64,000 bases of DNA from Sacculina carcini (GCA_916048095.2 OU696585.1:5474255-5538254); one strand, 5' to 3'. Numbered from the stretch's first letter, positions 51,991 through 64,000 are shown. Made by a program: numbers and translations. Notes: generated from the sequence alone by a model not told the origin.

Positions 51991-52893
51991 ATGCTAGAAC
52001 CCGGAGGCACGACACCACAGGCACAGTCGCCCGACGGTAATGTGGATCTCACAACCACAGCCAAGCCGTGGACGACATTCCGCCTACCACCGTTCTGCGC
52101 TGACGAGCCCGAATTGTGGCTCACACAAGTGGAGTTCGCGTTCGACGTATCCGGTATCGACGATGGCCGCAGCCGTCTCAAAATGCTCGCGGCGAACCTT
52201 CCGATGCCGGTCGCGGTCCAAGTAAAGGACATCATCAGCCGACAGACTGCGACATTCACCGAACTCTGCGAAGCACTCCGTTCACGACTGGCTACCTCTC
52301 GCGCATCCAAACTCGAAGCACTGCTGCGCCATCAACAGTTAGGTGATCAGCGACCATCGCAACTGTTGCGCAACATGCGCAACGAAGTGACAGCGGTAGG
52401 AGATCCTGGAGACACCGGACTTCTGCGAACGCTATTTCTCCAGCGATTGCCACAAACAATCCGCACCGCACTGTCTCTCCTTCCAGAGAACAGTGACTTG
52501 GACGTGTTGGCTACCGCCGCTGATCGCTTTGCTCAAGCAACTGCCAATCAATCGGCTACAGTCTGGCCAGAAGTGGCGGCGATTCGGCAAGTAGAGCACG
52601 CTGCATCAGCTCCTACAGCACCAACCGTGTCCCACACGGAATTTTCTCAGCTGATGGGGAAAATGACGGAGCTCATCAGCGAACTGCAGCTCTCAAGGAG
52701 TCACGCAGCCGAAAGTCGCTCTCGCCCGCCACAGCGGAACCGCTCGCTGTCTCGTCGCAACTCCAGACCGAGCCAAAACCAGGTGCGCAGTGACGAAAAT
52801 CGTGTTTGTCGCTTCCACCGCAGATTTGGCTCATCAGCTTACAGATGCGAGCTTCCGTGTACTTGGACTGCTACAGCCAACTCGGAAAACTGA
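51991..52893 (+). CDS. gag of CsRn1-like element 1
   Basis: From ATG at 51991 ([12 protein letters not shown]), ~300 residues. Capsid-like region: [60 protein letters not shown] and [20 protein letters not shown]. Then a basic Arg/Ser stretch and the unusual zinc motif of this clade, [20 protein letters not shown], in place of a CCHC knuckle. Overlaps pol by 88 bp in a different frame. Confidence 0.9.
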   Translation: MLEPGGTTPQAQSPDGNVDLTTTAKPWTTFRLPPFCADEPELWLTQVEFAFDVSGIDDGRSRLKMLAANLPMPVAVQVKDIISRQTATFTELCEALRSRLATSRASKLEALLRHQQLGDQRPSQLLRNMRNEVTAVGDPGDTGLLRTLFLQRLPQTIRTALSLLPENSDLDVLATAADRFAQATANQSATVWPEVAAIRQVEHAASAPTAPTVSHTEFSQLMGKMTELISELQLSRSHAAESRSRPPQRNRSLSRRNSRPSQNQVRSDENRVCRFHRRFGSSAYRCELPCTWTATANSEN

Positions 52894-55800
52894 TGAGCCT
52901 GCGGCGCAGCGCACCAGCGTCGACGGGCGAAATTCACAAACCGGTGCCTCTCTTCTTTGTACAAGACAGCATGAATAGACGACGCTTCTTAGTGGACACC
53001 GGTGCCCAGGTGAGTGTTCTGCCTGTGTCAAGCTTGCCAGAACCTCCGCCGCAACAGTCTTCCAAGCTGTTAACGGCAAACGGTTCGCTCGTAAATGTCT
53101 ATGGCACTCATGAGCTTACATTGACACTCACTCATGGCCCTCCGTTGCGCTGGAAATTTGTAGTCGCTGACACGACACTTCACATAATCGGCGCTGATTT
53201 GCTTGCACATTACCGTCTCATTGTCGATGTGCATCGCATGATGTTAAGCGATATTTCGGGACGTGTCCGCGCCCGAGGTACTGTGAATACCCTGACATCT
53301 CCTCGGCTACAGTGCCTTGTAGAAATTTCACCGGCGTTTCAGTCGTTACTCGCCGAATTTCCAGGTGTGGTGCGTCCGCCCGATCAGCCATTTCCGCTGC
53401 GTCATTCGGTAACGCACCATATCCAAACACACGGTCCGCCGAAATTCGCTAGACCACGCCGCTTGCCTCCCGACCGACTGAATGTGGCAAAGCAATCATT
53501 TTCCGATATGCAAAGGCTCGGAATCATGAGGCCATCGAGCAGCAGCTGGGCTGCACCACTGCATATGGTGCGCAAGAAACAGCCTGGCGAGTGGCGTCCG
53601 TGCGGGGACTACCGCGCCCTGAACGCGTGTACCGTACCGGACAAATATCCGATCCCGCACATTCAAGACTTCGTGACGAATCTGGCGGGTTGTCGTGTAT
53701 TCACCACCTTGGATCTTGTGAGGGCGTACAATCAGATCCCAGTAGAGCCGAACGACGTCCACAAAACTGCAATTACTACACCGTTCGGGCTCTTCGAGGC
53801 TACGCGAATGCCGTTTGGTCTCCGCAACGCGGCCCAAACAATGCAACGCTTCGTTGATCAAATACTGGCAGGGCTCAACAATGTGTACGCGTACATAGAT
53901 GATATTCTCATCGCCAGTTCCAACATGGCAGAACATGAAGTTCACGTACGCGCAGTCTTACGCCGCCTACAAAAATATGGAGTTATCATCAACCCAAATA
54001 AGTGCGTGTATGAGCAAGCCGAAGTATCGTTCCTGGGTCATCGTCTCACCGCCAATGGTATCTCCCCGTTGCCAGACAAAATAGACGCCATCATGTCATT
54101 TCCCAAGCCAGAAACACAGGCTCAGCTTCGTCGATTTCTCGGAATGACAGCGTTCTACAACCGCTTCTTGCCCGCTGCAGCAGAGCAACTGCAGCCGCTG
54201 CACAAACTAGTGGTGCCAGCCGGTAAGCGTTCTCGCCGACCCGTAAATTGGACTGGCGATGCACAAGACGCTTTCCAAAACATCAAAGAGAAACTGGCTG
54301 CTGCCGTCATGCTGACGCACCCAGTTCGCGACGCTCCAATCAGCCTACAGGTGGATGCGTCCGACAAAGCTATCGGAGCAGTCCTGCAGCAATATGCACA
54401 CGACGACTGGAAGCCACTGGCATTCTTTTCAAAAGCGTTGCGTCCAACCGAGTGCCGCTACAGCACGTTTGGTCGTGAGCTCTTGGCAATCTACTTGGCC
54501 ATCCGAAGATTTAGGCACGCAGTGGAGGGCCGACCATTGATTATTTTCACAGACCATCGCCCACTCGTCACCGCTGTGAACTCTCATTCGGACCGCTATT
54601 CTCCACGAGAAATTCGTCATCTTGAGTTCATAACCCAGTTCACGACGGATATCAGACACGTGGCGGGCTCCGACAACGTTGTAGCTGATGCTTTATCGCG
54701 CACAATCAGCGTTCTGTGTCATCCAAAACCACCACTTCACGATTTCGATGCGTTAGCAGCCGCACAGCAAGCCGATGTCGCCTTGCAGCGGTTAGAAGAC
54801 ACGGAACATTCGCTACGGCTACGCAGAATCAAACTCGCAAGCGGTGCACTCTTGCTATGTGATGAATCGACAGGCCGCCCTCGTCCAATCATACCGACAA
54901 GCTTCCGCAGACATTACTTTTCTCTGTGGCACAATATGTCGCATCCGGGTGTTCACGCCACACAAAAACTGATCACATCTCGCTGTGTTTGGCCAAATAT
55001 GAAGCGTGACATTCAACAGTGGACACGCTCATGTTTATCATGTCAACGCGCCAAGGTCCACAGACACACACGAGCTCCAATCGGCACCTTTGACGTGCCC
55101 AGCGACCGATTCCGACATGTGCACGTCGACTTGGTTGGTCCGCTGCCTGCATCCAACGGAATGACGTACGTACTCACATGCATCTGTCGCTTCACAAGGT
55201 GGGCAGAAGTGATACCCATTGCTGACATGCGAGCCGAAACAGTATGTCGTGCATTTTTGCTTGGCTGGTTAGCGCGATTTGGTGTCCCTGAAATTGTGAC
55301 AACAGACAGAGGTACGCAATTCACCGGCACTCGCTGGCAGCAACTGTGTGAAGTCATGGGCTTCAAACACAAAACTACATGCAGCTACCATCCGGCAAGC
55401 AATGGCCTTGTTGAGCGTCTGCATCGCCAACTTAAGGCATCACTGCGAGCGCACATGTCAGTCAATTGGACGGACACTCTGCCAATTGTTCTTCTTGGTT
55501 TACGAACGGCCGTCAAAGCAGACCTGCAAGTGTCATCCGCCGAACTAGTATACGGCACGCCGCTACGCATTCCATGCGAAATGATTGTGCCTCGTACAGG
55601 ACGCGCCCAACAGCCGCAAACATCGCTCGCGTATGCAGACACATTGAGGCGATCCATGGCCCATATCAGACCAACGCCACCGCGTCACACGTCTGCCAGA
55701 TCCCACGTGCCATCCGCCCTTGTATCGTGCAGCCATGTATTTGTCCGCCATGAAGCGCGTCATACTCCGCTTGATTGTCCCTACGACGGTCCTTTTCGTA

Positions 55801-56264
55801 TTGTCAGCCGGACGGATAAGACAATTACAATCCAGCGCCGTTCGAAAACAGACACAGTCTCCATCGATCGAGTCATCCCGGCCGTTGTTGGAAACGTCGA
55901 ACCATGCACGTCACACACCAGTGATCCGAAATCAGCAACTAAACTGTTCCTTTCACAGCCATGCACGGGACCAGATCCTTTGCTGAAGATGCGCGGGACA
56001 AAAACGGTCAGTAGTGCAACGACAACACGGCCGCAAATCATCAGATCATCACAAGTGTCACCACAATCTAAACGACCACAGGATCAACAACAAACACAAC
56101 CTTCACAACAACGAAACAGGCAAACACATAAACGACAGTTATCACCACCAACTGAATCCACACAACCATCATCCATTTTGCAGACTCGTGTAGGACGAAT
56201 TGTGCGAACTCCCAAACGGTATCGAGTCTCCTTCCTAGTCAACTCTGACGGGGGGGTAGTGTAG
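52806..56264 (+). CDS. pol of CsRn1-like element 1
   Basis: About 1150 codons without interruption. Protease [17 protein letters not shown] with [57 protein letters not shown] and [11 protein letters not shown]; RNase H with [35 protein letters not shown] and FTDHRPL; integrase with [33 protein letters not shown] (Asp), [11 protein letters not shown] (Asp), [15 protein letters not shown] (Glu) and a C-terminal domain with [10 protein letters not shown]. The stop codon (TAG, 56262-56264) lies within the first five bases of the 3' LTR. All catalytic residues present; candidate active copy. Confidence 0.93.
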   Translation: MSLPPQIWLISLQMRASVYLDCYSQLGKLMSLRRSAPASTGEIHKPVPLFFVQDSMNRRRFLVDTGAQVSVLPVSSLPEPPPQQSSKLLTANGSLVNVYGTHELTLTLTHGPPLRWKFVVADTTLHIIGADLLAHYRLIVDVHRMMLSDISGRVRARGTVNTLTSPRLQCLVEISPAFQSLLAEFPGVVRPPDQPFPLRHSVTHHIQTHGPPKFARPRRLPPDRLNVAKQSFSDMQRLGIMRPSSSSWAAPLHMVRKKQPGEWRPCGDYRALNACTVPDKYPIPHIQDFVTNLAGCRVFTTLDLVRAYNQIPVEPNDVHKTAITTPFGLFEATRMPFGLRNAAQTMQRFVDQILAGLNNVYAYIDDILIASSNMAEHEVHVRAVLRRLQKYGVIINPNKCVYEQAEVSFLGHRLTANGISPLPDKIDAIMSFPKPETQAQLRRFLGMTAFYNRFLPAAAEQLQPLHKLVVPAGKRSRRPVNWTGDAQDAFQNIKEKLAAAVMLTHPVRDAPISLQVDASDKAIGAVLQQYAHDDWKPLAFFSKALRPTECRYSTFGRELLAIYLAIRRFRHAVEGRPLIIFTDHRPLVTAVNSHSDRYSPREIRHLEFITQFTTDIRHVAGSDNVVADALSRTISVLCHPKPPLHDFDALAAAQQADVALQRLEDTEHSLRLRRIKLASGALLLCDESTGRPRPIIPTSFRRHYFSLWHNMSHPGVHATQKLITSRCVWPNMKRDIQQWTRSCLSCQRAKVHRHTRAPIGTFDVPSDRFRHVHVDLVGPLPASNGMTYVLTCICRFTRWAEVIPIADMRAETVCRAFLLGWLARFGVPEIVTTDRGTQFTGTRWQQLCEVMGFKHKTTCSYHPASNGLVERLHRQLKASLRAHMSVNWTDTLPIVLLGLRTAVKADLQVSSAELVYGTPLRIPCEMIVPRTGRAQQPQTSLAYADTLRRSMAHIRPTPPRHTSARSHVPSALVSCSHVFVRHEARHTPLDCPYDGPFRIVSRTDKTITIQRRSKTDTVSIDRVIPAVVGNVEPCTSHTSDPKSATKLFLSQPCTGPDPLLKMRGTKTVSSATTTRPQIIRSSQVSPQSKRPQDQQQTQPSQQRNRQTHKRQLSPPTESTQPSSILQTRVGRIVRTPKRYRVSFLVNSDGGVV

Positions 56265-56990
56265 CGACCCAGTCCATAACTGTTGCGTCGTACTAATACC
56301 GCTAGATGGCGCCATGTGTACACATTCACTGTTTGTATGCGCGATTTTCGACCTTATAGACTGTGACTGTGCGATAGCGTAACATAAGTACGTCTGATAG
56401 CACGATATACAGCAAATGTTTTTCATGATTATATATTAATTATACAATTGATTGCCACACGTTGTACTATTTTACATTGCTATATATGTACGCTTCAAAT
56501 CCTGGTCGCTGCGCTACGTGTAATATTTATATGTGTGTAAACTTGTGCATTTACTATGTGAACATTATGCCCTGCATTAGACCGTTTCAAGATGCCTTGC
56601 TTTGTCAAGTCAGTCGAACTTTGTGAAGTGAATACAGTGCTACGTGTTACAGTGAAAGTGTTGTGCTATCCCTCTCCTTTCGTTGGGTAATAGGTGGTAG
56701 TTTACGCTGGTAGCTCCGGTATTACCAGTATTGCATTCCACGGACCCGTCTCTTCCTTCTTCCTTGCCACTCTCCCCTTGGCTCAGGCCTCTCACCCACT
56801 GGAGGTGAGAGTGCTCGCTCCGGGTGCAGTACCATCCCGGAGCACACCGGTCCTGATTGAGCCCAGGCCTAAACAGGCTAGCAGAGGCGTGGGTTGCCCT
56901 GCTTCAAGAAGGGAAATTGCCGGGTCGCGTGTCGGTGAACACAGGCCACATTTGGCCCAATAGAATTGGACCCAAATCCAAAATTCTACA
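56260..56990 (+). repeat. 3' LTR of CsRn1-like element 1
   Basis: Preceded by the purine tract gacgggggggtag. Lacks the ~27 bp (agttaagcaccattatgggg...) present at 51550-51576 of the 5' LTR; otherwise very similar. Confidence 0.9.
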
Positions 56991-57251
56991 CATGCTTAAC
57001 CGTACTTAACAAGTGTAGTTAACAAGTGGTGACCCCGACGTCATAGAATTGTATATTATTATATGCGGACACCGTGTTCAACAAGTGGTGAACTCGCTAA
57101 CAACTAACCACTAACAGTGGTTGTAGTAACAGCTACTTCACGCATTAACCAACTCTTACAGGTTTTACAGGTACACTTGCATCTAACATCATGAGTCTTG
57201 ATCTTCGATCTCGATCTTGGTCTTGATTTTTGCGCGTCTTGCCTTGTATCG

Positions 57252-57395
57252 CGTATTGCCTTGTGTTGCGTCTTGGCTTATCTTGCGCGTATTGCCTTGT
57301 GTTGCGTCTTGGCTTATCTTGCGCGTATTGCCTTGTGTTGCGTCTTGGCTTATCTTGCGCGTATTGCCTTGTGTTGCGTCTTGGCTTATCTTGCG
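57252..57395 (+). repeat. 36-bp minisatellite in the leader, four copies
   Basis: Unit cgtattgccttgtgttgcgt plus cttggcttatcttgcg, at 57252, 57288, 57324 and 57360, followed by diverged units. Repeated short frames here are artefacts. Confidence 0.9.
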
Positions 57396-57614
57396 CGTCT
57401 TGGCCTACATCGCGTCTGGGCTTACATCGTGTATTGGCTTATCTTGCATCTTGGTTTTTATTGAATCTTGTGTTATATATCTTGTATAATCTTGTATTAT
57501 ACCGTGTGTTCTTGCATTCGAGCGTACTACTTACTTGCGAACGGCATATCGTTTTGGTACACATCTGCGCTTAACCTACTGCGTTTTTTCGATTCTGGTT
57601 GAATTAGCCTGGAG

Positions 57615-58310
57615 ATGGACAGTCAGTCTAAATCTTCAAAGAAGCACGCCAGCAAAGGCGACAATCAGTCAGCCAGCGACACTCAGTCTACCAGCCAAGT
57701 CATATCTACCAGCGAATCTGCCGCCGCTCGTCAGTCTACAGGTGACAAACAAACCCAACAGACAGCCGTTATGGGCCCGCCTCCTGCTTTTGTAGAAGAA
57801 CACCCACACATATGGGTTATTCAGCCGGATCTGTATTTCGCTAGGGCTCAAATAACAGACGACATGCTTCGTTTTCAAACTGCAGCGTCTCTTCTGCCTC
57901 CCCATCATGTGATGGAATTTATCGACATGATTCGACAGCCGCCAGCCGATGCTTACACGCAGCTTTGTCAGGCTCTGCAGGCTCGCTTAGGCAAGACGAC
58001 TGAACAAAAACTACGCTCAGTGCTGGAATCACAAGAGCTCGGAGACCGTCGTCCCAGCCAGTATCTACGGCATCTCCAAGAATTGACACGACCGTATGTC
58101 AAAGACGGGGAGTCACCTTTGCTGAGGCAAATATTTTTGAAGGGCATGCCTGAGGACGTAATGCTTTTCTTGCAGTTTTTTCCCGACGACACTCTGCTTG
58201 ACACACTGGCAGGTACGGCAGATATAATTATTTCTGCCATGCCACGCGCCAAGGCAGCAATAAACAGGGTACAGTGTTATGAAGCCACCGCTGATACTAC
58301 CTGCACTTAA
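57615..58310 (+). CDS. gag of CsRn1-like element 2
   Basis: Starts MDSQSKSSKKHASKGDNQSA, a long Ser/Gln-rich N-terminus. The capsid part has FVEEHPHIWVIQPDLYFARA, FIDMIRQPPADAYTQLCQAL, LESQELGDRRPSQYLRHLQE and LLRQIFLKGMPEDVMLFLQF, parallel to element 1. It ends at 58310 before any zinc motif; a degraded CsRn1-type zinc region may lie near 58420-58490 (NHASNAPNL...). Confidence 0.85.
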   Translation: MDSQSKSSKKHASKGDNQSASDTQSTSQVISTSESAAARQSTGDKQTQQTAVMGPPPAFVEEHPHIWVIQPDLYFARAQITDDMLRFQTAASLLPPHHVMEFIDMIRQPPADAYTQLCQALQARLGKTTEQKLRSVLESQELGDRRPSQYLRHLQELTRPYVKDGESPLLRQIFLKGMPEDVMLFLQFFPDDTLLDTLAGTADIIISAMPRAKAAINRVQCYEATADTTCT

Positions 58311-58356
58311 GCTCAGCAAAACATGGAAGAGCTAAAGACAATCAAACAGCAGCTAA

Positions 58357-61300
58357 ATGAAATTCAGCGAATGCTCAGCAGATTGTCAACCGAACAGCGA
58401 ACGTCGCGTAGTCGCGCAAATTCTTCAGAGCGGCAATCACGCATCCAACGCACCAAATCTCCGCGAAAATCTGCCGCATCCGGATAACACTCAACAGGTG
58501 AGCACAGTGCACCACCAGACAAGAAATACTGCTGGTATCACTGGAAATTCGGTGAAAAGCTCAGACCTGTGTGAAACCGTGCTCGCATCATTTAAACTGA
58601 ACGGAGGGCGTGAAAGATCGCCTATTTCACCCCTCACATCATCCATCCATGGCGACAATTCTTTACCATTTTATATCCGCGATCCAACAACAGGCTGCAA
58701 TTTTCTCATCGACACTGGCGCTCAATATAGTTTATTGCCCGCCAAATGCAAACTGGTGCGTAGCTCCACTGCTTCACAGCCAGTGAAATCTCCCTTGGTG
58801 CTACAATCTGTGAATTCATCGCAAATCAACACCTACGGAAGCATTTCTACCTGCGTGTCTTTAGGTCTCAGACGCAATTCTCACTGGACCTTCATAATTG
58901 CCGATATTGACACAGCCATCATTGGTATCGACTTCCTCTCTCACCACAATATCAACGTTATCCCGCGTGAGCGTCAAATTGTGGACGGCGAAACCGGTTT
59001 GAAAGCCACAGGCATAACTCGCCGGAGCTCGCTCAATATTTCAGTGTGCGCTCCTCAGCACGACAAAGTGTATGTAGATTTACTGTCAAAGTACCCTGGG
59101 TTGTTGTCTCCAATGGTATTTACTAGTACATCTAATCATGGCGTTTTTCATCGCATTCAAACACGAGGAAAGCCTGTTTTTTGCCGCCCGCGAAAGCTTG
59201 ATGCGGCCAGGCTCAAGATAGCCAAAGATGAGTTCCAACGCATGCTCGATCAAGGTATAATACGCCCTAGCCAGAGTCCGTACGCGTCTGCCCTACACTT
59301 GGTGCCAAAAGCGCGAGATGGCGAATGGAGGCCATGCGGAGACTACAGAGCTCTCAATAATATCACAGTACCCGATAGATACCCAATTCCCTATTTACAA
59401 GATCTTACAGCAGCTCTGCACGGAACCAACATATTCACCAAAATAGATCTGGTGAAAGCATTCTTTCAAGTGCCTGTAAATCCACAAGATATTTCAAAGA
59501 CTGCCATTTGTACACCCTTTGGATCCTTTGGAATGCTGCGAATGTTTTTTGGCTTGCGTAACAGCGCGCAAGCCATGCAGCGTCTGCTGGATACAATTTT
59601 TCGCGGACTTGATTTCATATTCGTCTACATTGACGATATTTTGATTGCTAGCAAATCAAAAACCGAGCATTTGAGACATTTAGATATAGTTTTTGATCGG
59701 TTACATGCACATGATATTAAGATTAATATCAAGAAATGTGTTTTTGGCAAGCGCGAAATAACGTTTTTAGGTCACAGAATCACCGAACGCGGCATCTCAC
59801 CGTATGACGGTGCAACGAAGGCTATCACCGAATACCCACGTCCTGTTTCGCACCAACAATTGCGCAGGTATTTAGGCATGGTGAATTTTTATCATCGTTT
59901 CTTGCTGAACGCCGCGACTCTTCTCGCGCCCCTCCATCGTTTGCTGACAAATAACGCCAAGCGCTCCAAGGTGCCTGTCGTGTGGACAGATGAGGCAGAG
60001 CAAGCATTTGATGAGAATAAAGCCGCTCTCAGCTCAGCTACTATCCTTTGCCATCAGAACGAATCAGCTCAACTTAGGTTATTCACTGACGCCAGCAATT
60101 CAAGTATAGGTGCTGTACTACAACAAATGAGTGACGGTGTCTGGCAGCCATTGGCCTTTTGGTCTAAGCAGCTCAACTCCGCTCAAACAATGTATAGCGC
60201 TTTTGGTCGCGAGGTAATTGCTGTTTACTTATCGGTGCGTCATTTTCGTCCATACTTGGATGGTCGTGAATTTATCATCTTCACCGATCACAAACCTATT
60301 GTGCACGCTATTAGAGCACCCACAGCTAATCATTCACCACGTGAGCAGCGTCATTTGGATTTTATTCCGCAATTTACATGAGATGTGCCTCACATCAGTG
60401 GTAAAGACAATGTTGTCTCAGACGCTCTGTCTAGAATATGTTCTTGCAGTGATCTACCAAGTGTTAATATCAGAGAAATGGCAGAAGCACAGCAAGCCCA
60501 GTCCGATTTAATCGATTCAGCGAGTAGTTTAAAGTTGCAGTGGATTGAATTTCTCGCCATTTCCGACCGCAAACTCCTGTGCGACACGTCCTTAGACAAG
60601 CCAAGCCCCTTTGTGCCCGAAGCGATGCGTAGGCGTGTTTTCCAGTCACTTCACAATATGTCTCACCCGGGTCGAACCGCCACGCTCAAGCTTATAGCTG
60701 AACGGTTTGTTTGGCCACACATGCGCAGAGACGTCGCTAGTTGGACACGCACTTGTTTACAGTGTCAACAATCGAAGGTCTCACGACACAATTCGTCACC
60801 TGCTGCCCAGTTTCAACCACCATCACAGAGATTCGAACACATCCATGTAGATATAGTAGGTCCGCTACCGTACTCGCACAATTGCCAGTATATTCTGACA
60901 ATTGTTGATCGGTTTACTAGATGGCCTGAGGCATGTCCGATACCTGATGTATCAGCTGAAACTATTGCTCGATATTTCGTATCCACGTGGATATCCCGTC
61001 TCGGTGTGCCAGCTACTATAGTGTCTGACAGAGGTAGTCAGTTCACTTCAAACTTGTGGCGACAAATTAATAATCGTTTAGGGGCTCATATCCGTTTCAC
61101 TACTGCTTACCATCCTGCGGCGAACGGAATGGTCGAGAGACTGCACCGACAATTGAAAAGCGCTTTACGAGGGTGCATAAATTGGGTGGACAGATTATCA
61201 ATTGGTCTATTAGGCATCAGAGCCTGTATTAAAGAACCACTCAATTGTTCCTGTGCTGAACTTGTTTACGGTGCCAAACTTCATCTTCCTAGCGAATTTT

Positions 61301-61800
61301 TCCACACAAATACTAACAAAACCGACGCGTGTGAGCTTGCAAAACAGCTCTCTCAGCATATCAGCTCCGTGAGACCACAGCAGCCGATACCTGTCGACAA
61401 AGCAGTCTTCAAGCTGCCTGCGCTGGATTCGGCCGACTTCGTGTTTGTGCGGCACGACGGTCATCGCCGTCCATTGCAGCCGGTGTACGACGGGCCGTAC
61501 AAGGTGCACAACAGAACACCGGAGACGTACACCATTGAACGCAATGGCTCAGATGTCCTCAACATTGACCGACTGCGACCAGCCTTCATTGACAACAATA
61601 TACAGCCAACGCCGGAGACAGATAGTACATTGTTCGCGGATCCAGTGCCACAACAACATGCTGGTACACGTCCAGCAGAACAACAACTCCCCGGTGCGCC
61701 AACATCATCACAACAATTATCCGGTGACACAGCAACGCCACAACACATTCATTCTCGATCAGGCCAACGCATCAGGCCACCTGTTCGTATCTCGCCCTGA
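58357..61800 (+). pseudogene. pol of CsRn1-like element 2, one stop codon
   Basis: Protease NFLIDTGAQYSLLPA; RT with [59 protein letters not shown] and [11 protein letters not shown]; RNase H with LRLFTDASNSSIGAVLQQ, FGREVIAVYLSVRHFRP and FTDHKPI; integrase with HNMSHPGRTATLKLI, CLQCQQSKV, HVDIVGPLP (Asp), IVSDRGSQFTS (Asp), [15 protein letters not shown] (Glu) and YDGPYKVHNR. A single in-frame TGA at 60379-60381 interrupts the end of RNase H; the frame is otherwise open, so loss is recent. Confidence 0.92.
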
Positions 61801-61817
61801 TCTGAGGAGGGGGCTCC

Positions 61818-62664
61818 TGTGGCGTACACACTTGTTCACACACACATGTTTCTTTTGTATTGATTGTCGCTGTATTATTTTAGTTTATGCGTTGCATGTT
61901 TATGTTGTGCGTATTAAGTATGCGTTATGTGTGTGTGCGTATCTTTGCGTTATATGCGTTGCGTGTTTGTTTCATTGCATAAATTCATTTCATTGTATAT
62001 ATTTACACACTTCGCAATATGCTTGTATGTATGTTCGCACCGTGCACACCACCGGATGTGTTATATTTGTCGCCTATTTGCGCCGTGTGATTACGTCGCC
62101 GCCTGGCTATGTCATCGCCGTCTGGCTATGTCGTGTTTGTGTCGCGCTGTATATCCGCGCCGCCTGTGTGCTTGTGTCTGTCTGTCTGATCCGCCTGTGT
62201 GCGCTGCCCATTCTCCACACAAGCCGGCGGAATTGCTACTGTGTGTTCACACCACCCACGACGATGGTAGTCCAGCTATTTCCCGCGACAATTCACACGA
62301 CTGTTTGCTCAGACGTCGCACGGCACGTTCCAGACGGTCACGTGACCGGTGTCCTACATGGAGTGAAGGGATTCCGGCTGGTGCTAGACATAGGTGGATT
62401 CCGGCTGGTGTTGGACAAGTCAGTCGAGAATAGTGCGTGCTGTCACACAGTGCTAGAGTTGTTCGCTCGCTTCATTGTGTTCCCGCTACTTAGTCGTACT
62501 CCCCGCGTATTCGTGTCCAGCCGCTGCGGGTATCGTATCTTATTGTATTGTTTCGTAATTGTAATTATGTATTAATGTTATGTAAATGTGTGAATGTAAT
62601 ATATAGCTGATTTACTAATTGTTTTCTATGCATGTTTAACCGTACTTAACAAGTTTAGTTAACA
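61818..62664 (+). repeat. 3' LTR of CsRn1-like element 2
   Basis: 847 bp, TGTGGCG...TTAACA, preceded by gaggagggggctcc. Matches 50395-51211 plus 56995-57024. Open frames across it are antisense or composition artefacts. Confidence 0.9.
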
Positions 62665-63184
62665 AGGTGCGAAAACATTCAATGAACATTCAGCATATGC
62701 ACATGTTCACTGGGCGTAGTATCAAGTTGACAAATTGGCATGTCAAGTCATACATTGTATAACATGCGCGCGCAAACACAAACATACAGACACGAAGTTC
62801 AACACACATCGATTAGTGAATGAAACAATGTGACGACAAGCGAATATAGCCACCTATCGGCATAAACCTGCTAAGTAGTCGACTATAGATGGCGCTCTTT
62901 AATCGCACACAATTCGACCGTCCAAATTACATCATACATGCAAGCACCAGATATCAGCAGGCTTACATAACAATCATACAATACAGGTAGGCGCGCAGAC
63001 ATGCACATATATTCATTTTAAAAGCACGCACGCGAGACGCCTCACAGTTTCGACCACCGACCAATCAATTGGAATCGGACAATACAACACAGGTTAAAAT
63101 TCAGGTAGGCAATAACGATGAATGACGCTAGCGCACAGACAAATGTACATAAACTCATACAAAACAGTGGTTTCAATGGCAACT
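62665..63184. other. no gene; possible BEL/Pao 3' LTR region
   Basis: Lies directly after the end of the BEL/Pao remnant on the minus strand, where its LTR would be. With no second copy in the window this cannot be confirmed. Confidence 0.3.
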
Positions 63185-64000
63185 CATATTCATACAGCAC
63201 CTTCTAATATACACAATTTCGTAATTGGCCTCCGATAAGTACCCGCAGCTGTCCTCACCATAACAGATCGAACCAAGTCATCGGAGCCCTTATCCACAGA
63301 TACCACCAGACCTGGAGGCCACTTATTTATTCCGCAGGTATGCTGTCCAGCTCATTAGAATTGGATACGAACTTGGTGAGCCGGAACCCTCTGGTCGCCA
63401 AACATCCACGAGTTCTTTAACAAACGGTAAAGCCGAATGCACGGATTCGACAGCTTTATGATAATCATCAACGTAGAAGTTTCTCAAGATTGTGTCCAAT
63501 ACATGATGAGGGTATTTACCACTGAACTCTGTCGATATCTGCCGGAGAGCATAGTTGACTACGCTTGGGCTCCATGTCCCGCCAAAAAGATGTGAAGTCA
63601 TCCGCAATTCTACAATCGAGCTAATGGTATCGTTCCCTTGGAACCATAAAAACCTGAGAACATCTCTATCTTCAACTGGCACTCTCACCTGGTGAGACAT
63701 CGCCTCTATATCAGCAGTGAAAGCTACCGCTCCTTCACGAAAACGCAGTAGCACACCTATGAGTTTATTCGCCAAATCAGGACCTTGTTACACATAATCA
63801 TTCAAGGAACACCTACCGAATGCCGCAGCGCAATCGAAAACAATTCTGACTTTACCAGGTTTATTCGGATTGATTACAACATGATGTGGCAGGTACCACA
63901 CCTTCCCATTATCTCTGCTCAGTTCCAACTCAGGTATTCGTTCGGCATATCCCTTTTCAATCATCTTATCTATATTATCGGTATACTTGAGTTTCATGTC
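63185..64000 (-). pseudogene. BEL/Pao pol remnant: RT joined to the DUF5641-like end
   Basis: From the right edge leftwards: IPELELSRDNGKVWYLPHHV, KPGKVRIVFDCAAAFGRCSL, then a TAA (about 63785) where LNDYLLQGPDL is expected, LLRFREGAVAFTADIEAM, DRDVLRFLWFQGND and RNFYVDDYHKAV (catalytic Val-Asp-Asp). The sequence then drops to VSVDKGSDDLVRSVMVRTAA and GTYRRPITKLCIL (63320-63185), the end of the BEL/Pao integrase tail. RNase H and the integrase core are deleted. It runs off the window at the N-terminal side. Confidence 0.85.

Larger units (their letters stand above)
51212..56990 (+). mobile_element. CsRn1-like Ty3/gypsy element 1, full length
   Basis: LTRs 51212-51969 (758 bp) and 56260-56990 (731 bp, lacking a 27-bp piece), both TGTAG...CTACA. 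4-bp duplication CATG (51208-51211, 56991-56994). Primer site tggtgaccccgac at 51971, the tRNA-Trp type of CsRn1 and Kabuki elements. Both gag and pol are open. Inserted into the 5' LTR of element 2. Confidence 0.92.
56995..62664 (+). mobile_element. CsRn1-like element 2 (interior and 3' LTR)
   Basis: The tail of its 5' LTR (56995-57024) is followed by primer site tggtgaccccgac (57027), a 575-bp leader with a minisatellite, gag, pol and an 847-bp 3' LTR (61818-62664). With the remnant at 50196-50394 it formed a tandem pair sharing one LTR before element 1 inserted. No simple target duplication is expected for such a structure. Confidence 0.88.

Overview
This is a eukaryotic, almost certainly invertebrate-animal, genomic window. 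It contains splice sites, long introns, microsatellites and a dense mix of animal-type transposons: Ty3/gypsy, CsRn1-like, BEL/Pao, I-like and CR1/L2-like LINEs, a tRNA-derived SINE, hAT MITEs, and mariner-like and piggyBac remnants. A TTAGG-rich loop at 43.28-43.33 kb and the LINE and mariner types lean towards an arthropod, but I cannot name the species.

The one host gene I can support runs on the + strand. Six exons (17999-18054, 23371-23478, 24118-24180, 25678-25740, 36664-36868, 39985-40111) have canonical AG/GT borders and perfectly compatible phases (2-1, 1-1, 1-1, 1-1, 1-2, 2-stop). Together they encode the end of a C-type-lectin-like domain, an acidic Ser/Thr-rich stalk, one transmembrane helix and a cytoplasmic tail containing Tyr-Glu-Glu-Ile. 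The 5' part of the gene is not identified. Its introns (5.3, 0.6, 1.5, 10.9 and 3.1 kb) have been filled by transposons.

Layout. 0-13.4 kb: fragments and a nested stack. One gypsy LTR at 6.65-11.33 kb is split by a SINE and by a 4.1-kb I-like LINE, and adjoins a gypsy gag-integrase remnant without reverse transcriptase. 14.8-16.0 kb: mariner-like transposase. 16.5-17.7 kb: hAT-like element with a LINE inside. 18-40 kb: the host gene with intronic elements. These include two solo LTRs, a non-autonomous LTR element, a piggyBac remnant, a complete gypsy element (31664-36425) and an odd gypsy-derived unit (28676-31437) whose two LTRs are in inverted orientation yet flanked by one 5-bp target duplication. 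40-44 kb: two large palindromes, a SINE and a MITE. 44.1-49.3 kb: a nearly intact gypsy-like element (minus strand). 50.2-62.7 kb: two CsRn1-like elements, one inserted in the LTR of the other. 63.2-64.0 kb: a BEL/Pao remnant.

The most unusual signals are: (1) the inverted-LTR, gag-protease-integrase unit lacking reverse transcriptase; (2) two LTR elements whose sequence next to the 5' LTR is complementary to the 5' end, not the 3' end, of tRNA-Phe; (3) the host receptor-like gene with a candidate SH2-binding tail; (4) the long fold-back palindromes.
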